64,000 nt of DNA from assembly GCF_002285795.1 (NCBI RefSeq), contig NZ_CP022961.1, positions 1,612,001 to 1,676,000 on the forward strand, given 5' to 3'. Position 1 is the first letter of the stretch, and every line of letters starts with the position of its first letter. The DNA is from Plantactinospora sp. KBS50 (GTDB lineage: Bacteria; Actinomycetota; Actinomycetes; Mycobacteriales; Micromonosporaceae). The position numbers were made by a program, and so were the translations under genes. Positions 18,619 to 27,695 of the stretch are shown here, piece by piece. Under the pieces are notes generated by a model that had not been told where the DNA came from, searched no databases, and saw only the letters and a program-made list of their open reading frames with translations.

Positions 18619-19415
18619 GCGCCGGCAGCGGGCCGTCGCGCACCCCGGATCCGGACCCCGGCGGGCCGGTGCCGGCCCGCCGGCCGGTGATCGGCATCAC
18701 CACGTACGTGGCACCGGCCTCGTTCCGCGGCTGGACCGACGTACGGACCGCCGTGTTGCCGCACTCGTACGTGGCGATGGTCCGCGCGGCCGGTGGCCAC
18801 GCGGTGCTGCTGCCCTCGGACGATGCCGGCACCGCCGTGCTCGCGGCGCTGGACGGCATCGTGTTCGCCGGTGGCGAGGACGTCGATCCGGCCCGGTACG
18901 GCCAGCCGGCCGGGCCGCACGTCGACTGCGTCCCGGAGCGGGACGCGGGGGAGCTGGCGCTGCTGGCCGGTGCGCTCGCCGTGGACCTGCCGGTGCTGGG
19001 TGTCTGCCGTGGGATGCAACTGCTGGTCATCGGGTACGGCGGCGGGCTGCACCAGCACCTGCCCGACGTGCTGGGGCACCACCGGCACCGCCCGGCGCCG
19101 GGGACCTACGGGCGGCACGGCGTCCGGTTCGCCCCGGGCAGCGCGGTCGCCGCGCTGATGGCCGGCTCCGCCGAGGTGAACACCTACCATCACCAGGGGG
19201 TCGCCGACCCGGGTGGGCTGCGGGCGACCGGCTGGGCCGACGACGGACTCATCGAGGCCGTCGAGGATCCGGACCGGCGCTTCGTGCTGGGGGTGCAGTG
19301 GCACCCGGAGACCGACGGGGACGTACGACCGTTCGCGGCGCTGGTCCGCGCGGCCGGTGGCGGTGCCGGCGGTTCGCGGCCGGCGGCGGGTTATCTTCCG
19401 GATCCGGCAGGGTAG
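18615..19415 (+). CDS. gamma-glutamyl-gamma-aminobutyrate hydrolase family protein (PuuD-like)
   Basis: The product has 266 residues; the start overlaps the SDR stop (GTGA at 18615). It is a class I glutamine amidotransferase-like hydrolase with nucleophile Cys131 in GVCRGMQ and His230/Glu232 in VQWHPE. The FAGGEDVDP turn and HHQG segment are typical of PuuD proteins, which release GABA or a similar acid and glutamate from the gamma-glutamyl adduct. As the fourth gene of the set it supports the amine-catabolism reading. Confidence 0.9.
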   Translation: MSAGSGPSRTPDPDPGGPVPARRPVIGITTYVAPASFRGWTDVRTAVLPHSYVAMVRAAGGHAVLLPSDDAGTAVLAALDGIVFAGGEDVDPARYGQPAGPHVDCVPERDAGELALLAGALAVDLPVLGVCRGMQLLVIGYGGGLHQHLPDVLGHHRHRPAPGTYGRHGVRFAPGSAVAALMAGSAEVNTYHHQGVADPGGLRATGWADDGLIEAVEDPDRRFVLGVQWHPETDGDVRPFAALVRAAGGGAGGSRPAAGYLPDPAG

Positions 19416-19498
19416 GAGGCGGGTCACGGCGGGCGGGCCGACGCGGGCCGACGCGGGCCGACCTGGCCACCGGCGACACCGTTCGTGCGGGAGGTTCG

Positions 19499-22400
19499 AT
19501 GAACTCGGCTTCCGGGGCCGATGACAACCAGCCGACGATCGATGCCGGCGCCGGGGTACCGGCGCCGGAGTCCGCCGTGCCCGTCGCACCGACGGGACCG
19601 GTCCGGCTCGACGCGCCGCGCCCCGCCGCGGTGCCCGCGCAACCCGATCGACAACCCGAAGGGCCGGGGCAGCCCGACGGGCCGGGACAGTCCAACCGGC
19701 CGGGGCAGCCCGACGGGCCGGCGCAGCCCAACCGGCCGGGGCAGCCCGACGGGCCGGCGCAGCCCAACCGGCCGGGGCAGCCCGACGGGCCGGCGTCGCC
19801 CGCGGTGCCGGCCGGCCTGGCCGCGGCGCTGGCCGACGGCGGGGAACTGGGCCGGCTGCTCAGCCAGGTCGACTGGTCGGCCTCCCCGCTCGGTCCGCCC
19901 GGCGGCTGGCCGGCCGGGCTGCGCGAGGCGGTCAGCATGCTGCTGGTGTCCAGTGCCCAGATCGTGCTGTTCTGGGGCGAGGACTACCGCGCCATCTACA
20001 ACGACGCCTACCGGCCGACGATCGGGGACAAGCACCCGCAGGCGCTCGGCAGCCCGGGCCGGGAACACTGGGCGGAGACCTGGGACGTGCTCGGGCCGCT
20101 GCTGGACGAGGTACGCCGCACCGGCCGGGCCTTCCACGCCACCGACCACCCGTTCCTGCTGGACCGGCGGGGCTTCGTCGAGCGGGTCTACTTCGACATC
20201 TCGTACGACCCGGTCCGGCTGGCCGACGGCACGGTCGGCGGGGTCTACTGCATCGTCACCGAGACCACCGGCCGGGTGCTCGGCGAGCGCCGGCTGCGGG
20301 CGCTGGCCGGGTTGGGCGGCCGGCTCTCCGGGATGGCCGGCACCGCCGAGCTGGCGCAGGCCGTCGGTCAGGTGCTCGCCGAGCACACCGACGACCTGCC
20401 GTTCACCCTGCTGTACCTGCGCGACGAGGCGACCGGCCGGCTCGGGCTGGCCGCCACCAGCGGCGTGCCGCCGCCCGAGGTCCGGGCCGCCGGCGGCGAA
20501 CCGCCCCCGCCGCTCGCCGCCGTCCTGGCCGGCGGTGAGGCCCGGACCGCGCCGGCCGCGGACTTCCTCACCGCGGTGCCGGCCGCCGCCGCGGCCGAGG
20601 TGACCATCGAGCCGGTCGTGGCCGGTGCCGAGACCGCCGGGGCGCTGGTCCTGGGCACCAGCGCCTGGCTGGCGCCCGACCCGGACTACCGCACGTTCCT
20701 GCGGCTCATCGTGACCCAGGTGTCGGCCGCGCTGGCCGGCCAGCGGGCGTACGAGCACGAGCGCGCCCGCGCCCTGGAACTGGCCGCGCTGGACCGGGCC
20801 AAGACCAACTTCTTCGCCAACGTGAGCCACGAGTTCCGTACCCCGCTGACCCTGATCCTCGGCCCGCTGGAGACCGCGCTCGGCGACCCCACGCTGCCGT
20901 CCGAGTACGAGCGGACCCTGGCCACCATGCACCGCAACGCGCTCCGGCTGCTCAAGCTCGTCAACACCGTGCTGGACTTCTCCCAACTGGAGAGCGGCCG
21001 GATGAGCGTCCGGTACCGGCCCACCGACCTGGCCGGCTACACGGCCCGGCTGGCCAGCACCTTCCGCTCGGCCGTCGCCCGCGCCGGCCTGCGGCTGGAG
21101 GTGGACTGCCCGCCGCTGCCGGAGCCGGTCCACGTGGATCGCGACCTGTGGGAGAAGATCGTCCTCAACCTGCTCTCCAACGCGCTCAAGTACACCTTCA
21201 CCGGCGAGATCGGGGTGCGGATCCGCGGCGCGGCGGACGGGGTGCGACTCACCGTCTCGGACACCGGGGTGGGGATCGAGGAGAGCGAGCTGCCGCTGAT
21301 CTTCGAGCGGTTCCACCGGGTGCCCGGCGCGCGGTCGCGGGTCCACGAGGGGACCGGCATCGGGCTGGCGCTGGTGCGGGAGCTGGCCGAACTGCACGGC
21401 GGCTCGGTCACCGTCGACAGCCGGGTGGGCACGGGCAGCGTGTTCACCGTCACGGTCCCGCTGGGCCGCGGCCACCTGCCCGCCGAGCGGGTCGACACCA
21501 GCGCCGGCGAGCCGGACGACGGACCGGACCGGCCGCTGCCGGAGGAGGAGCCCCGGTGGGACGCCGGGGCGCCGGACGGTGGCCTCGCCGTACCGGCCGG
21601 CGCCGCCGGGGTGCCGACGAGGGGTACCGGCCCGTCGGCGGGTGGTGCCGCGACGGGTGGTGCCGCGGCGGGCGGTGCCGCGGCGGGCAACGGCGCGAGG
21701 CCGCCCGGCCGGATCCTGGTCGTGGACGACAACGCCGATCTGCGCGACCACCTGAGCCGGCTGCTGGGCCCGTACTGGGACGTCGTCACCGCGCCGGACG
21801 GCCAGGCCGCGTTCGAGCTGGCCGTGCGTACGCCGTTCGACCTGGTGCTGACCGACGTGATGATGCCCCGGCTGGACGGGGTGGGGCTGGTCCGGCGGCT
21901 GCGCGCGGAGCCGACCACCCGGCACGTGCCGATCGTCCTGCTGTCCGCCCGGGCCGGCGCCGGCGACGCGGTGCACGGCCTGGACGCGGGGGCGGACGAC
22001 TACCTGGTGAAGCCCTTCTCCGGCCCGGAGCTGACCGCCCGGGTGCGGTCCAACGTCGAGCTGGGCCAGTTGCGCGGCCAGATCATCCAGCGGATGCGGG
22101 CGCTGGCCGACGCGGCCGTGGCGATCAACACGGCGCGTACCACGAATGACGTCCTGCGGGCCGCGGCCCGGCACGCCCAGACGCTGGTCCGGGCCGGACG
22201 GGTGGTGGCCACCGTGCCGGGTGCCCGGTTCGAGGTCGACGGCGGTGGCTCCCCGGACGACCCGTCCAGCGAGGTCCCGCTGGTCGGCACCACCGGCGAC
22301 CGGCTCGGCGAGCTGCGGGTGTGGCCGGGCGGCGGCCGCGCGGGCGAGCCCGCGGACCCCGCCCTGGCCGAACTGGCCCGGCTCACCGGGGTACGCCTGG

Positions 22401-23512
22401 AGAACGCGCGGCTGTACGAGACCGAGCACCAGATCGCCACGACCCTGCAACACAGCCTGCTGCCCGGGTCACTGCCCCGGGTGGCCGGTGCGGTGCTGGC
22501 CGGCCGGTACCTGCCGGGCAGCACCGATGTCGAGGTCGGCGGCGACTGGTACGACGTGCTGACCGTGCCCGGTGGCCGGCTCGCGCTGGTGATCGGCGAC
22601 GTGGTCGGCAAGGGCGTCCCGGCCGCCGCGGCCATGGGACAGCTCCGCAACGCGCTGCGGGCGTACCTGCTGGAGGGCTTCGACCCCGGGATGTCGCTCG
22701 GCCGGTTGAACCGGCTGGTCGGTGCGGCCGGACGGCGGCCCTTCGCCACCGTCGCCTGCCTGCTGTTCGACCCGGCCACGGGCCGCCTCCGGTACGCCAG
22801 TGCCGGTCATCCGGCGCCGTTGCTGGTCCCGCCCGACGGCCCGGTGACCAGCCTGTACGAGCGGGCAATGGGCCCACCGATCGGTGCGTTGCGGGCCACC
22901 CACTACCCGACCCGGGCGACCCGGCTCGATCCGGGCACCCGGCTGCTGCTCTACACCGACGGCCTGATCGAGGACCGGGCGGTGGGCATCGACCGGGGCA
23001 TCGAGTGGCTGCGGGAGCGCGCCGGGATCGCCGCCGACCACGTCGAGGATCTTGTCTCCGCCCTGCTCGAACCGGTGGCCCGGCGGTCCCGCCGGGACGA
23101 CGTGGCGGTGCTGGCGCTGGAGTCGGTCGAACCCGACCACCTGGCGATGCGGCTGCCCACCGATCCCACCAGGCTCGCCGTGCTGCGCCGGCGGCTGGAG
23201 GACTTCCTGGTGGCGCACCGGTTGACCGAGGCGGACCGGTTCGACCTGTCGGTGGCCATCTCGGAGGCGGCGGCGAACGCCATCGAGCACCCCCGCAGCC
23301 CCCGTGAGCCGTTCGTCCGGTTGGACGTCACGATCCGGGACAACGAACTGGTGGCGGTGGTCCGGGACAGCGGCCAGTGGCGTGAGGAGCCGGCAGTCGG
23401 GTTCCGCGGCCGGGGTCTCGCGCTGATCGAGGCGCTCGCGGGGCTGACCGTGACCCGCGGACCGACCGGGACGAGCGTCACCCTGCGCCGGCGGTTCGAG
23501 CCCGGCACCTGA
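19499..23512 (+). CDS. hybrid sensor kinase/receiver/PP2C phosphatase/anti-sigma kinase-like fusion
   Basis: The product has 1337 residues; the ATG follows a GGGAGG box. No membrane segment is evident. In order: a Pro/Gln/Gly repeat region (about 40-105), a PAS-like domain, a GAF-like domain, a HisKA with His444 (HEFRTP) and an HATPase with DTGVGIEE and GTGIGLAL, a low-complexity linker, a receiver with phospho-acceptor Asp786 (TDVMMP) and KPFSG, a second GAF-like stretch, a SpoIIE/PP2C domain with metal ligand Asp1016 (GDWYD) and GDVVGKG, and an RsbW-type HATPase with E1256 and N1260 (SEAAANAIEH). It could couple a phosphorelay to partner switching. A STAS gene faces it. Confidence 0.9.
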   Translation: MNSASGADDNQPTIDAGAGVPAPESAVPVAPTGPVRLDAPRPAAVPAQPDRQPEGPGQPDGPGQSNRPGQPDGPAQPNRPGQPDGPAQPNRPGQPDGPASPAVPAGLAAALADGGELGRLLSQVDWSASPLGPPGGWPAGLREAVSMLLVSSAQIVLFWGEDYRAIYNDAYRPTIGDKHPQALGSPGREHWAETWDVLGPLLDEVRRTGRAFHATDHPFLLDRRGFVERVYFDISYDPVRLADGTVGGVYCIVTETTGRVLGERRLRALAGLGGRLSGMAGTAELAQAVGQVLAEHTDDLPFTLLYLRDEATGRLGLAATSGVPPPEVRAAGGEPPPPLAAVLAGGEARTAPAADFLTAVPAAAAAEVTIEPVVAGAETAGALVLGTSAWLAPDPDYRTFLRLIVTQVSAALAGQRAYEHERARALELAALDRAKTNFFANVSHEFRTPLTLILGPLETALGDPTLPSEYERTLATMHRNALRLLKLVNTVLDFSQLESGRMSVRYRPTDLAGYTARLASTFRSAVARAGLRLEVDCPPLPEPVHVDRDLWEKIVLNLLSNALKYTFTGEIGVRIRGAADGVRLTVSDTGVGIEESELPLIFERFHRVPGARSRVHEGTGIGLALVRELAELHGGSVTVDSRVGTGSVFTVTVPLGRGHLPAERVDTSAGEPDDGPDRPLPEEEPRWDAGAPDGGLAVPAGAAGVPTRGTGPSAGGAATGGAAAGGAAAGNGARPPGRILVVDDNADLRDHLSRLLGPYWDVVTAPDGQAAFELAVRTPFDLVLTDVMMPRLDGVGLVRRLRAEPTTRHVPIVLLSARAGAGDAVHGLDAGADDYLVKPFSGPELTARVRSNVELGQLRGQIIQRMRALADAAVAINTARTTNDVLRAAARHAQTLVRAGRVVATVPGARFEVDGGGSPDDPSSEVPLVGTTGDRLGELRVWPGGGRAGEPADPALAELARLTGVRLENARLYETEHQIATTLQHSLLPGSLPRVAGAVLAGRYLPGSTDVEVGGDWYDVLTVPGGRLALVIGDVVGKGVPAAAAMGQLRNALRAYLLEGFDPGMSLGRLNRLVGAAGRRPFATVACLLFDPATGRLRYASAGHPAPLLVPPDGPVTSLYERAMGPPIGALRATHYPTRATRLDPGTRLLLYTDGLIEDRAVGIDRGIEWLRERAGIAADHVEDLVSALLEPVARRSRRDDVAVLALESVEPDHLAMRLPTDPTRLAVLRRRLEDFLVAHRLTEADRFDLSVAISEAAANAIEHPRSPREPFVRLDVTIRDNELVAVVRDSGQWREEPAVGFRGRGLALIEALAGLTVTRGPTGTSVTLRRRFEPGT
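19694..19801 (+). repeat. 36-bp in-frame tandem repeat (three copies) in the hybrid kinase gene
   Basis: Units start at 19694, 19730 and 19766 and each encodes a 12-residue NRPGQPDGPAQP-type segment; the third is diverged at its end. Shorter, more degenerate units precede them. The result is a disordered Pro/Gly/Gln tether before the PAS-like domain. Confidence 0.85.
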
Positions 23513-23535
23513 GCGCCGCGGCCCGCGGCGGTGAC

Positions 23536-23943
23536 TCAGCCCGGATGCAGCCAGGGCTGGTCGCCGAGGCCGGATATGTCCAGTACCCGACGCACCTGTC
23601 GGGAGGGCAACACGGTCAACGCGTCCGGAAACTCCTCGGCGAGCCGGACGACGGCGTGGATGGCGGCCGAGTCGAAGAACGACACCGACCGCAGGTCGAG
23701 GGTGATCCGACGTACCCCGTCCTGGTTGGTCGACCGGATCATCGCGTCCGCGGTGGCCATGTCGACCTCGCCGGAGACGAGTACGCGCACGTGGTCGCCC
23801 TCCACCTCACTGGTGGCGGCAAAGAAGGAATCCGGATCGGCTTGATCCACGAGGACACGATGGCACAGCGCCCGGGCCGGAGCAACAGGCGACGCCGCCG
23901 GCCCGCCGGCCCGATCCGGCTGCGGCGATAGTCTGGAAGACAT
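23536..23943 (-). CDS. STAS domain anti-sigma factor antagonist
   Basis: From the ATG at 23943 the product has 135 residues; a GTG at 23850 would give a bare 104-residue STAS domain. Neither start has a clear Shine-Dalgarno box. The core [16 protein letters not shown] and [17 protein letters not shown] is diagnostic, with the phosphorylatable Ser in FFDSAA. It ends 24 bp from the 3' end of the hybrid kinase gene, which carries both an RsbW-like kinase domain and a PP2C domain. It is therefore the likely substrate of both; the sigma factor controlled is not in view. Confidence 0.85.
   Translation of the reverse strand: MSSRLSPQPDRAGGPAASPVAPARALCHRVLVDQADPDSFFAATSEVEGDHVRVLVSGEVDMATADAMIRSTNQDGVRRITLDLRSVSFFDSAAIHAVVRLAEEFPDALTVLPSRQVRRVLDISGLGDQPWLHPG
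23929..23934 (+). promoter_or_regulatory. -10 box for leaderless map transcript
   Basis: TAGTCT lies seven bases before the map ATG, the distance expected when the start codon is also the transcription start. No -35 match was assigned. Confidence 0.4.
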
Positions 23944-24799
23944 GACCGTCCGTGCGCCGCTCACCCCCGGCACGCTCTCCCCATGGCGAGACGTGCCGCC
24001 CACCATCGCCCGCCCCGAGTACGTCGGCAAGAAGGAACCCCGACCCTGGCGCGGGTCGCACGTGCAGACGCCCGGGACGATCGAGAAGATGCGGGTGGCC
24101 AGCCGGCTCGCCGCCCAGGCCACCCGGCTCGCCGGGGAGCACTGCAAGCCCGGGGTGACCACGGACGAGATCGACCGGGTGGTGCACGAGTTCCTGGTCG
24201 ACAACGGCGCCTACCCGTCGACGCTCGGCTACCGGGGCTTCCCCAAGTCCTGCTGCACGAGCCTCAACGAGGTGATCTGCCACGGCATCCCGGACTCCAC
24301 CGTCCTGATGGACGGCGACATCATCAACGTCGACGTCACGGCGTACCTGGACGGGGTGCACGGCGACACGGACGCCACGTTCTGTGTGGGCGAGGTCTCC
24401 GAGGAGGCCCGCCTGCTGGTGGAGCGGACCCACGAGGCGATGATGCGCGGCATCCGGGCCATCCGGCCCGGCCGGCAGATCAACGTGATCGGCCGGGTGA
24501 TCGAGTCCTACGCCCGCCGGTTCGGCTACGCCGTGGTGCGGGACTTCACCGGGCACGGCATCGGCGAGTCGTTCCACAGCGGGCTCTACATCCCGCACTA
24601 CGACAACCCGCGTTCGAGCGAGATCATCGAGCCGGGGATGACGTTCACCATCGAGCCGATGATCTGCCTGGGCACGTACGAGTACGACGTCTGGGACGAC
24701 GGCTGGACGGTGGTCACCAAGGACCGGAAGTGGACGGCGCAGTTCGAGCACACGATCGTCGTGACCGATGACGGTGCCGAGATCCTGACCCTGCCGTGA
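23942..24799 (+). CDS. map: type I methionine aminopeptidase
   Basis: The product has 285 residues with the roughly 40-residue N-terminal extension (ARPEYVGKK) usual in actinobacterial MAPs. Metal ligands are visible: the Asp pair in [17 protein letters not shown], His in [11 protein letters not shown], Glu in TIEPM and Glu in FEHTIVVTD. It removes the initiator Met from new proteins. Its ATG shares the palindromic CATG at 23941-23944 with the opposite-strand STAS start. The next gene begins in a GTGA overlap. Confidence 0.95.
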   Translation: MTVRAPLTPGTLSPWRDVPPTIARPEYVGKKEPRPWRGSHVQTPGTIEKMRVASRLAAQATRLAGEHCKPGVTTDEIDRVVHEFLVDNGAYPSTLGYRGFPKSCCTSLNEVICHGIPDSTVLMDGDIINVDVTAYLDGVHGDTDATFCVGEVSEEARLLVERTHEAMMRGIRAIRPGRQINVIGRVIESYARRFGYAVVRDFTGHGIGESFHSGLYIPHYDNPRSSEIIEPGMTFTIEPMICLGTYEYDVWDDGWTVVTKDRKWTAQFEHTIVVTDDGAEILTLP

Positions 24800-25512
24800 C
24801 CGCGAGTCCGGCGGCGCTCCAGGAGGCGCATCATGCCGACATTTCGGGCGGCTGGCTGCGGCCCGCGGTGTTCGGCGCCATGGACGGCCTGGTCACCAAC
24901 ATCGCGCTGATCGCCGGCGTGGGCGGCGGTGGGGCCGCCCCGCACAGCATCGTGCTGACCGGCGTCGCCGGCCTGGTGGCCGGGGCCATCTCGATGGGAC
25001 TGGGCGAGTACACAAGCGTCCGGTCGGCCAACGAGCAGGTGGCAAACGAGGTCGCCAAGGAACGCCGCGAGCTGGAGCGGCATCCCGACGTGGAGGCGCG
25101 GGAACTGGCCGCCGCCTGGGTCGCCCGGGGCGTGCCGCCGGAGCTGGCCGCGCAGGTCGCCGACGCGTTGCGCAACAACCCGGAGGAGACGCTGCGGATG
25201 CACGTCCGCGAGGAACTCGGGGTGGACCCGGACGAGCAGCCGAGCCCGTGGACGGCGGCGTTCTCCTCGCTGCTCTGCTTCTCGGTCGGTGCGTTCGTGC
25301 CGCTGCTGACGTACCTGTTGGGGTTCACCAGCCTGGTGCTGGCGCTGGCCGTGGGCGGCCTGGGACTGTTCGTCGCCGGCGCCGTCGTGGCCCGGTTCAC
25401 CAACCGGCGCTGGTGGCTCAGCGGCGGCCGGCAACTGCTGCTGGGTGCCGCCGCGACCGCGGTGACCTACCTGGTGGGCAAGCTGATCGGCGTCTCCGGC
25501 ATGCTGGGCTAG
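24796..25512 (+). CDS. VIT1/CCC1 family transporter
   Basis: The product has 238 residues; GTG at 24796 overlaps the map stop. It has about five membrane segments with the family's conserved first helix ([16 protein letters not shown]) and second helix ([19 protein letters not shown]). A soluble charged hairpin (residues about 75-145) lies between helices 2 and 3. VIT1/CCC1 proteins move Fe(II) or Mn(II) across membranes; the metal here is not shown by sequence. Confidence 0.9.
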   Translation: MTASPAALQEAHHADISGGWLRPAVFGAMDGLVTNIALIAGVGGGGAAPHSIVLTGVAGLVAGAISMGLGEYTSVRSANEQVANEVAKERRELERHPDVEARELAAAWVARGVPPELAAQVADALRNNPEETLRMHVREELGVDPDEQPSPWTAAFSSLLCFSVGAFVPLLTYLLGFTSLVLALAVGGLGLFVAGAVVARFTNRRWWLSGGRQLLLGAAATAVTYLVGKLIGVSGMLG

Positions 25513-25566
25513 GGGCGCAGCCGGGCCGTGCGGCGGCATTCGCGGTCGTACGCCGCCGGGCGCCCC

Positions 25567-27111
25567 TCAGCCGAGGTCGCGCAGCTTCGGCCACACCTGC
25601 GACCAGGGTGCCCGGATGTCCCGGCACAGCCAGATCGGCGTGTCCTGCTCGTCGTTGTCCAGTCCGTACCCGTTGTCCACCCGGGCGGCCAGCCGCACCG
25701 AACCGCACCAGCCGGTCGGCCCCACCGGGCCGCCACCCACCACGATCACCGGACCCGTCGCGGCGTCCGGCGGCGGTCCCCAGCGCCAGAACGCCAGGTG
25801 CGGGCTGTACGGCCGGGGGAGACCGTGTGCCGGCCCGTACCGGTCGATCGCGCCGGCCTCGCCGTAGTTGCTGGCCACGATGACCGCGCCGGCCCGCTCG
25901 TCGGTCGGGATCGAGGCGTACACGGTGGCCACCGTCCGGACCAGTTCGGGCCAGCCGACGGTCTCACCCGCGTCGTGGTTCATCGCCGCCTCGGGGGTCT
26001 CCGGCAGCGTCCGGACCGGATAGATCGGCAGGCCCAACGCGGCGGTCGCGGCGGCGTTGAGCGCCACCGCCGTACCGGCCAGCGCCCGCCGTCGTCCGGC
26101 GGCGCCGCGCTCGATCCAGCCCACGGTGGCGATCGCGCCCGCCGCGACCAGCCCCGGGTACGCGCCGACCGGGTAGTACTCCCGGCCCTCGGTGATCAGC
26201 ACCAGCGCCAGGACGACCAGATACGCCACCCCGAGAAAGCGGTACGGGCGGGCGTCCGGGCTGCGCAGCAGCCGCCACAGCCCCGCGATCCACAGTGCTG
26301 CCACGGGCGGCCCCAGCATGAGCAGTTGGCTGGGCAGCAGCCCGAGCCGGCCGCCGAAGTCCGCGTCGGCGCGGATCACCGCGGTCATCGCCACCTGCGG
26401 CCAGCCGTGCGTCGCCTGCCACCACAGGTTGGGCGCCCAGAGCACCACCGCGATGACGGCGCCGAGCCACAGCGGCGGACGGGCCAGCAGCGACCGCGGC
26501 CCGGCGACCAGGATCGACAGCCCCAGCGCCGCGAGGAACAGCACGGGCAGCGTCTTGGCCAGCAGCCCCACCCCCACGACCGGCCCGAGCAGCAGCAGCG
26601 TGCTGTCGTCCCGGGTCCGCACCCAGCGGGCCAGCAGCCAGGCCACGCTGGTCCAGCAGGCGATGTCGAACGGCGTGGTGCTCAGCAGGTGGCCCGAGAC
26701 GATCACCGCGGGTGCGGTGGCCCAGACCGCCGCGGCCAGCACCTGCGCCCGTCGGCCGCCGCCCAGTTCCCGGGTGAGCAGACCGACCACCAGCACGGTG
26801 GCCGCCACCACGAGCGCCGAGGGCAGCCGGAGCGCGACCAGCGAGCCGTCGGTGAGCCGGTCGGTGAGCCGGGCCAGCGCCGGCACCAGCGGCGGCTGGT
26901 CGTCGTAGCCCCAGGCGAGGTGACGACCGGCGACCCGGTAGTACAACTCGTCGCGGTGGTAGCCGTACCGGCCGGCGAAGGCCAGCAGCAGCAGACCGAT
27001 CGCGCCGGCCACACCGAGCAGCGGACCCCAGGCGACGGGTGGAGCGGGTCGCTCGCGCGCACCGAGTACCGGCACGGGTGCCGGCCGGCTCGGCGACGGG
27101 GCGTCGGTCAC
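25567..27111 (-). CDS. glycosyltransferase family 39 (ArnT/PMT-like) membrane protein
   Basis: The product has 514 residues from a GTG at 27111. It has about a dozen hydrophobic segments. The first extracytoplasmic loop carries YGYHRDELYY and WGYDDQPPLVP, the acidic motifs of GT-C transferases that use polyprenyl-phosphate sugars. The C-terminal soluble part (from about residue 370) is typical of actinobacterial members. It likely modifies a lipid or cell-wall glycan at the outer face; the acceptor is unknown. Confidence 0.85.
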   Translation of the reverse strand: MTDAPSPSRPAPVPVLGARERPAPPVAWGPLLGVAGAIGLLLLAFAGRYGYHRDELYYRVAGRHLAWGYDDQPPLVPALARLTDRLTDGSLVALRLPSALVVAATVLVVGLLTRELGGGRRAQVLAAAVWATAPAVIVSGHLLSTTPFDIACWTSVAWLLARWVRTRDDSTLLLLGPVVGVGLLAKTLPVLFLAALGLSILVAGPRSLLARPPLWLGAVIAVVLWAPNLWWQATHGWPQVAMTAVIRADADFGGRLGLLPSQLLMLGPPVAALWIAGLWRLLRSPDARPYRFLGVAYLVVLALVLITEGREYYPVGAYPGLVAAGAIATVGWIERGAAGRRRALAGTAVALNAAATAALGLPIYPVRTLPETPEAAMNHDAGETVGWPELVRTVATVYASIPTDERAGAVIVASNYGEAGAIDRYGPAHGLPRPYSPHLAFWRWGPPPDAATGPVIVVGGGPVGPTGWCGSVRLAARVDNGYGLDNDEQDTPIWLCRDIRAPWSQVWPKLRDLG

Positions 27112-27150
27112 CGGACCAGGGTATCGGCGAGCGTCGAGCGGAGCATCCGC

Positions 27151-27615
27151 TCAGGCGGGCTCCAGCCGGAACACGGCGATGTCGCGGTTCGCGGCGCGCT
27201 CGGCGTACGTGCGGTAGGCCGGCCACTCGGCGACGAGCATCGCCCAGAGCCGGTCCCGTTGCGCACCGTCCACCCGCCGGCCCCGGACCGGTACCCGGAT
27301 GCCGCCCACCGTCACCGTTGCGGCCGGATCGGCCAGCAGGTTCAGCACCCACGCCGGATGGTGCGGCTGTCCCCAGTTGGAGCCGGCGACGACGTACGCG
27401 TCACCGTCGCGGGCGTACAGCAGCGGGCTGTCCCTGGGCAGCCCGGACCGCCGCCCGGTGGTGGTGAGAATCAGCGACGGCGCCAGACCGAGCGCGACCA
27501 CCCGGCCCCGGGTGAGCCGGCCGACGAGCCGGTCGGCCGGCACGAGCGTCCGGAGGGCGGCCACGAACCACGCCTCGTGGCCCAGCCTGCGCACGAGCCT
27601 GCCCACCGTCAACAT
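27151..27615 (-). CDS. nitroreductase family deazaflavin (F420)-dependent oxidoreductase
   Basis: The product has 154 residues, start ATG at 27615. The split beta-barrel fold of Ddn-like proteins is recognisable by LILTTTGRRSGLPRDSPL, YVVAGSNWGQPHHPAW and the closing DIAVFRLEP. Such proteins use F420 to reduce diverse substrates. It lies 39 bp upstream of the GT39 gene on the same strand and may share its transcript. Confidence 0.9.
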   Translation of the reverse strand: MLTVGRLVRRLGHEAWFVAALRTLVPADRLVGRLTRGRVVALGLAPSLILTTTGRRSGLPRDSPLLYARDGDAYVVAGSNWGQPHHPAWVLNLLADPAATVTVGGIRVPVRGRRVDGAQRDRLWAMLVAEWPAYRTYAERAANRDIAVFRLEPA

Positions 27616-27695
27616 CCGGCCAGTGTAGGGACCGGCCCGCCACGACCGGGGCCGGGGCGTGGGCGCAGACGCCGGGGGAGGGCGCACGCCGGCGA

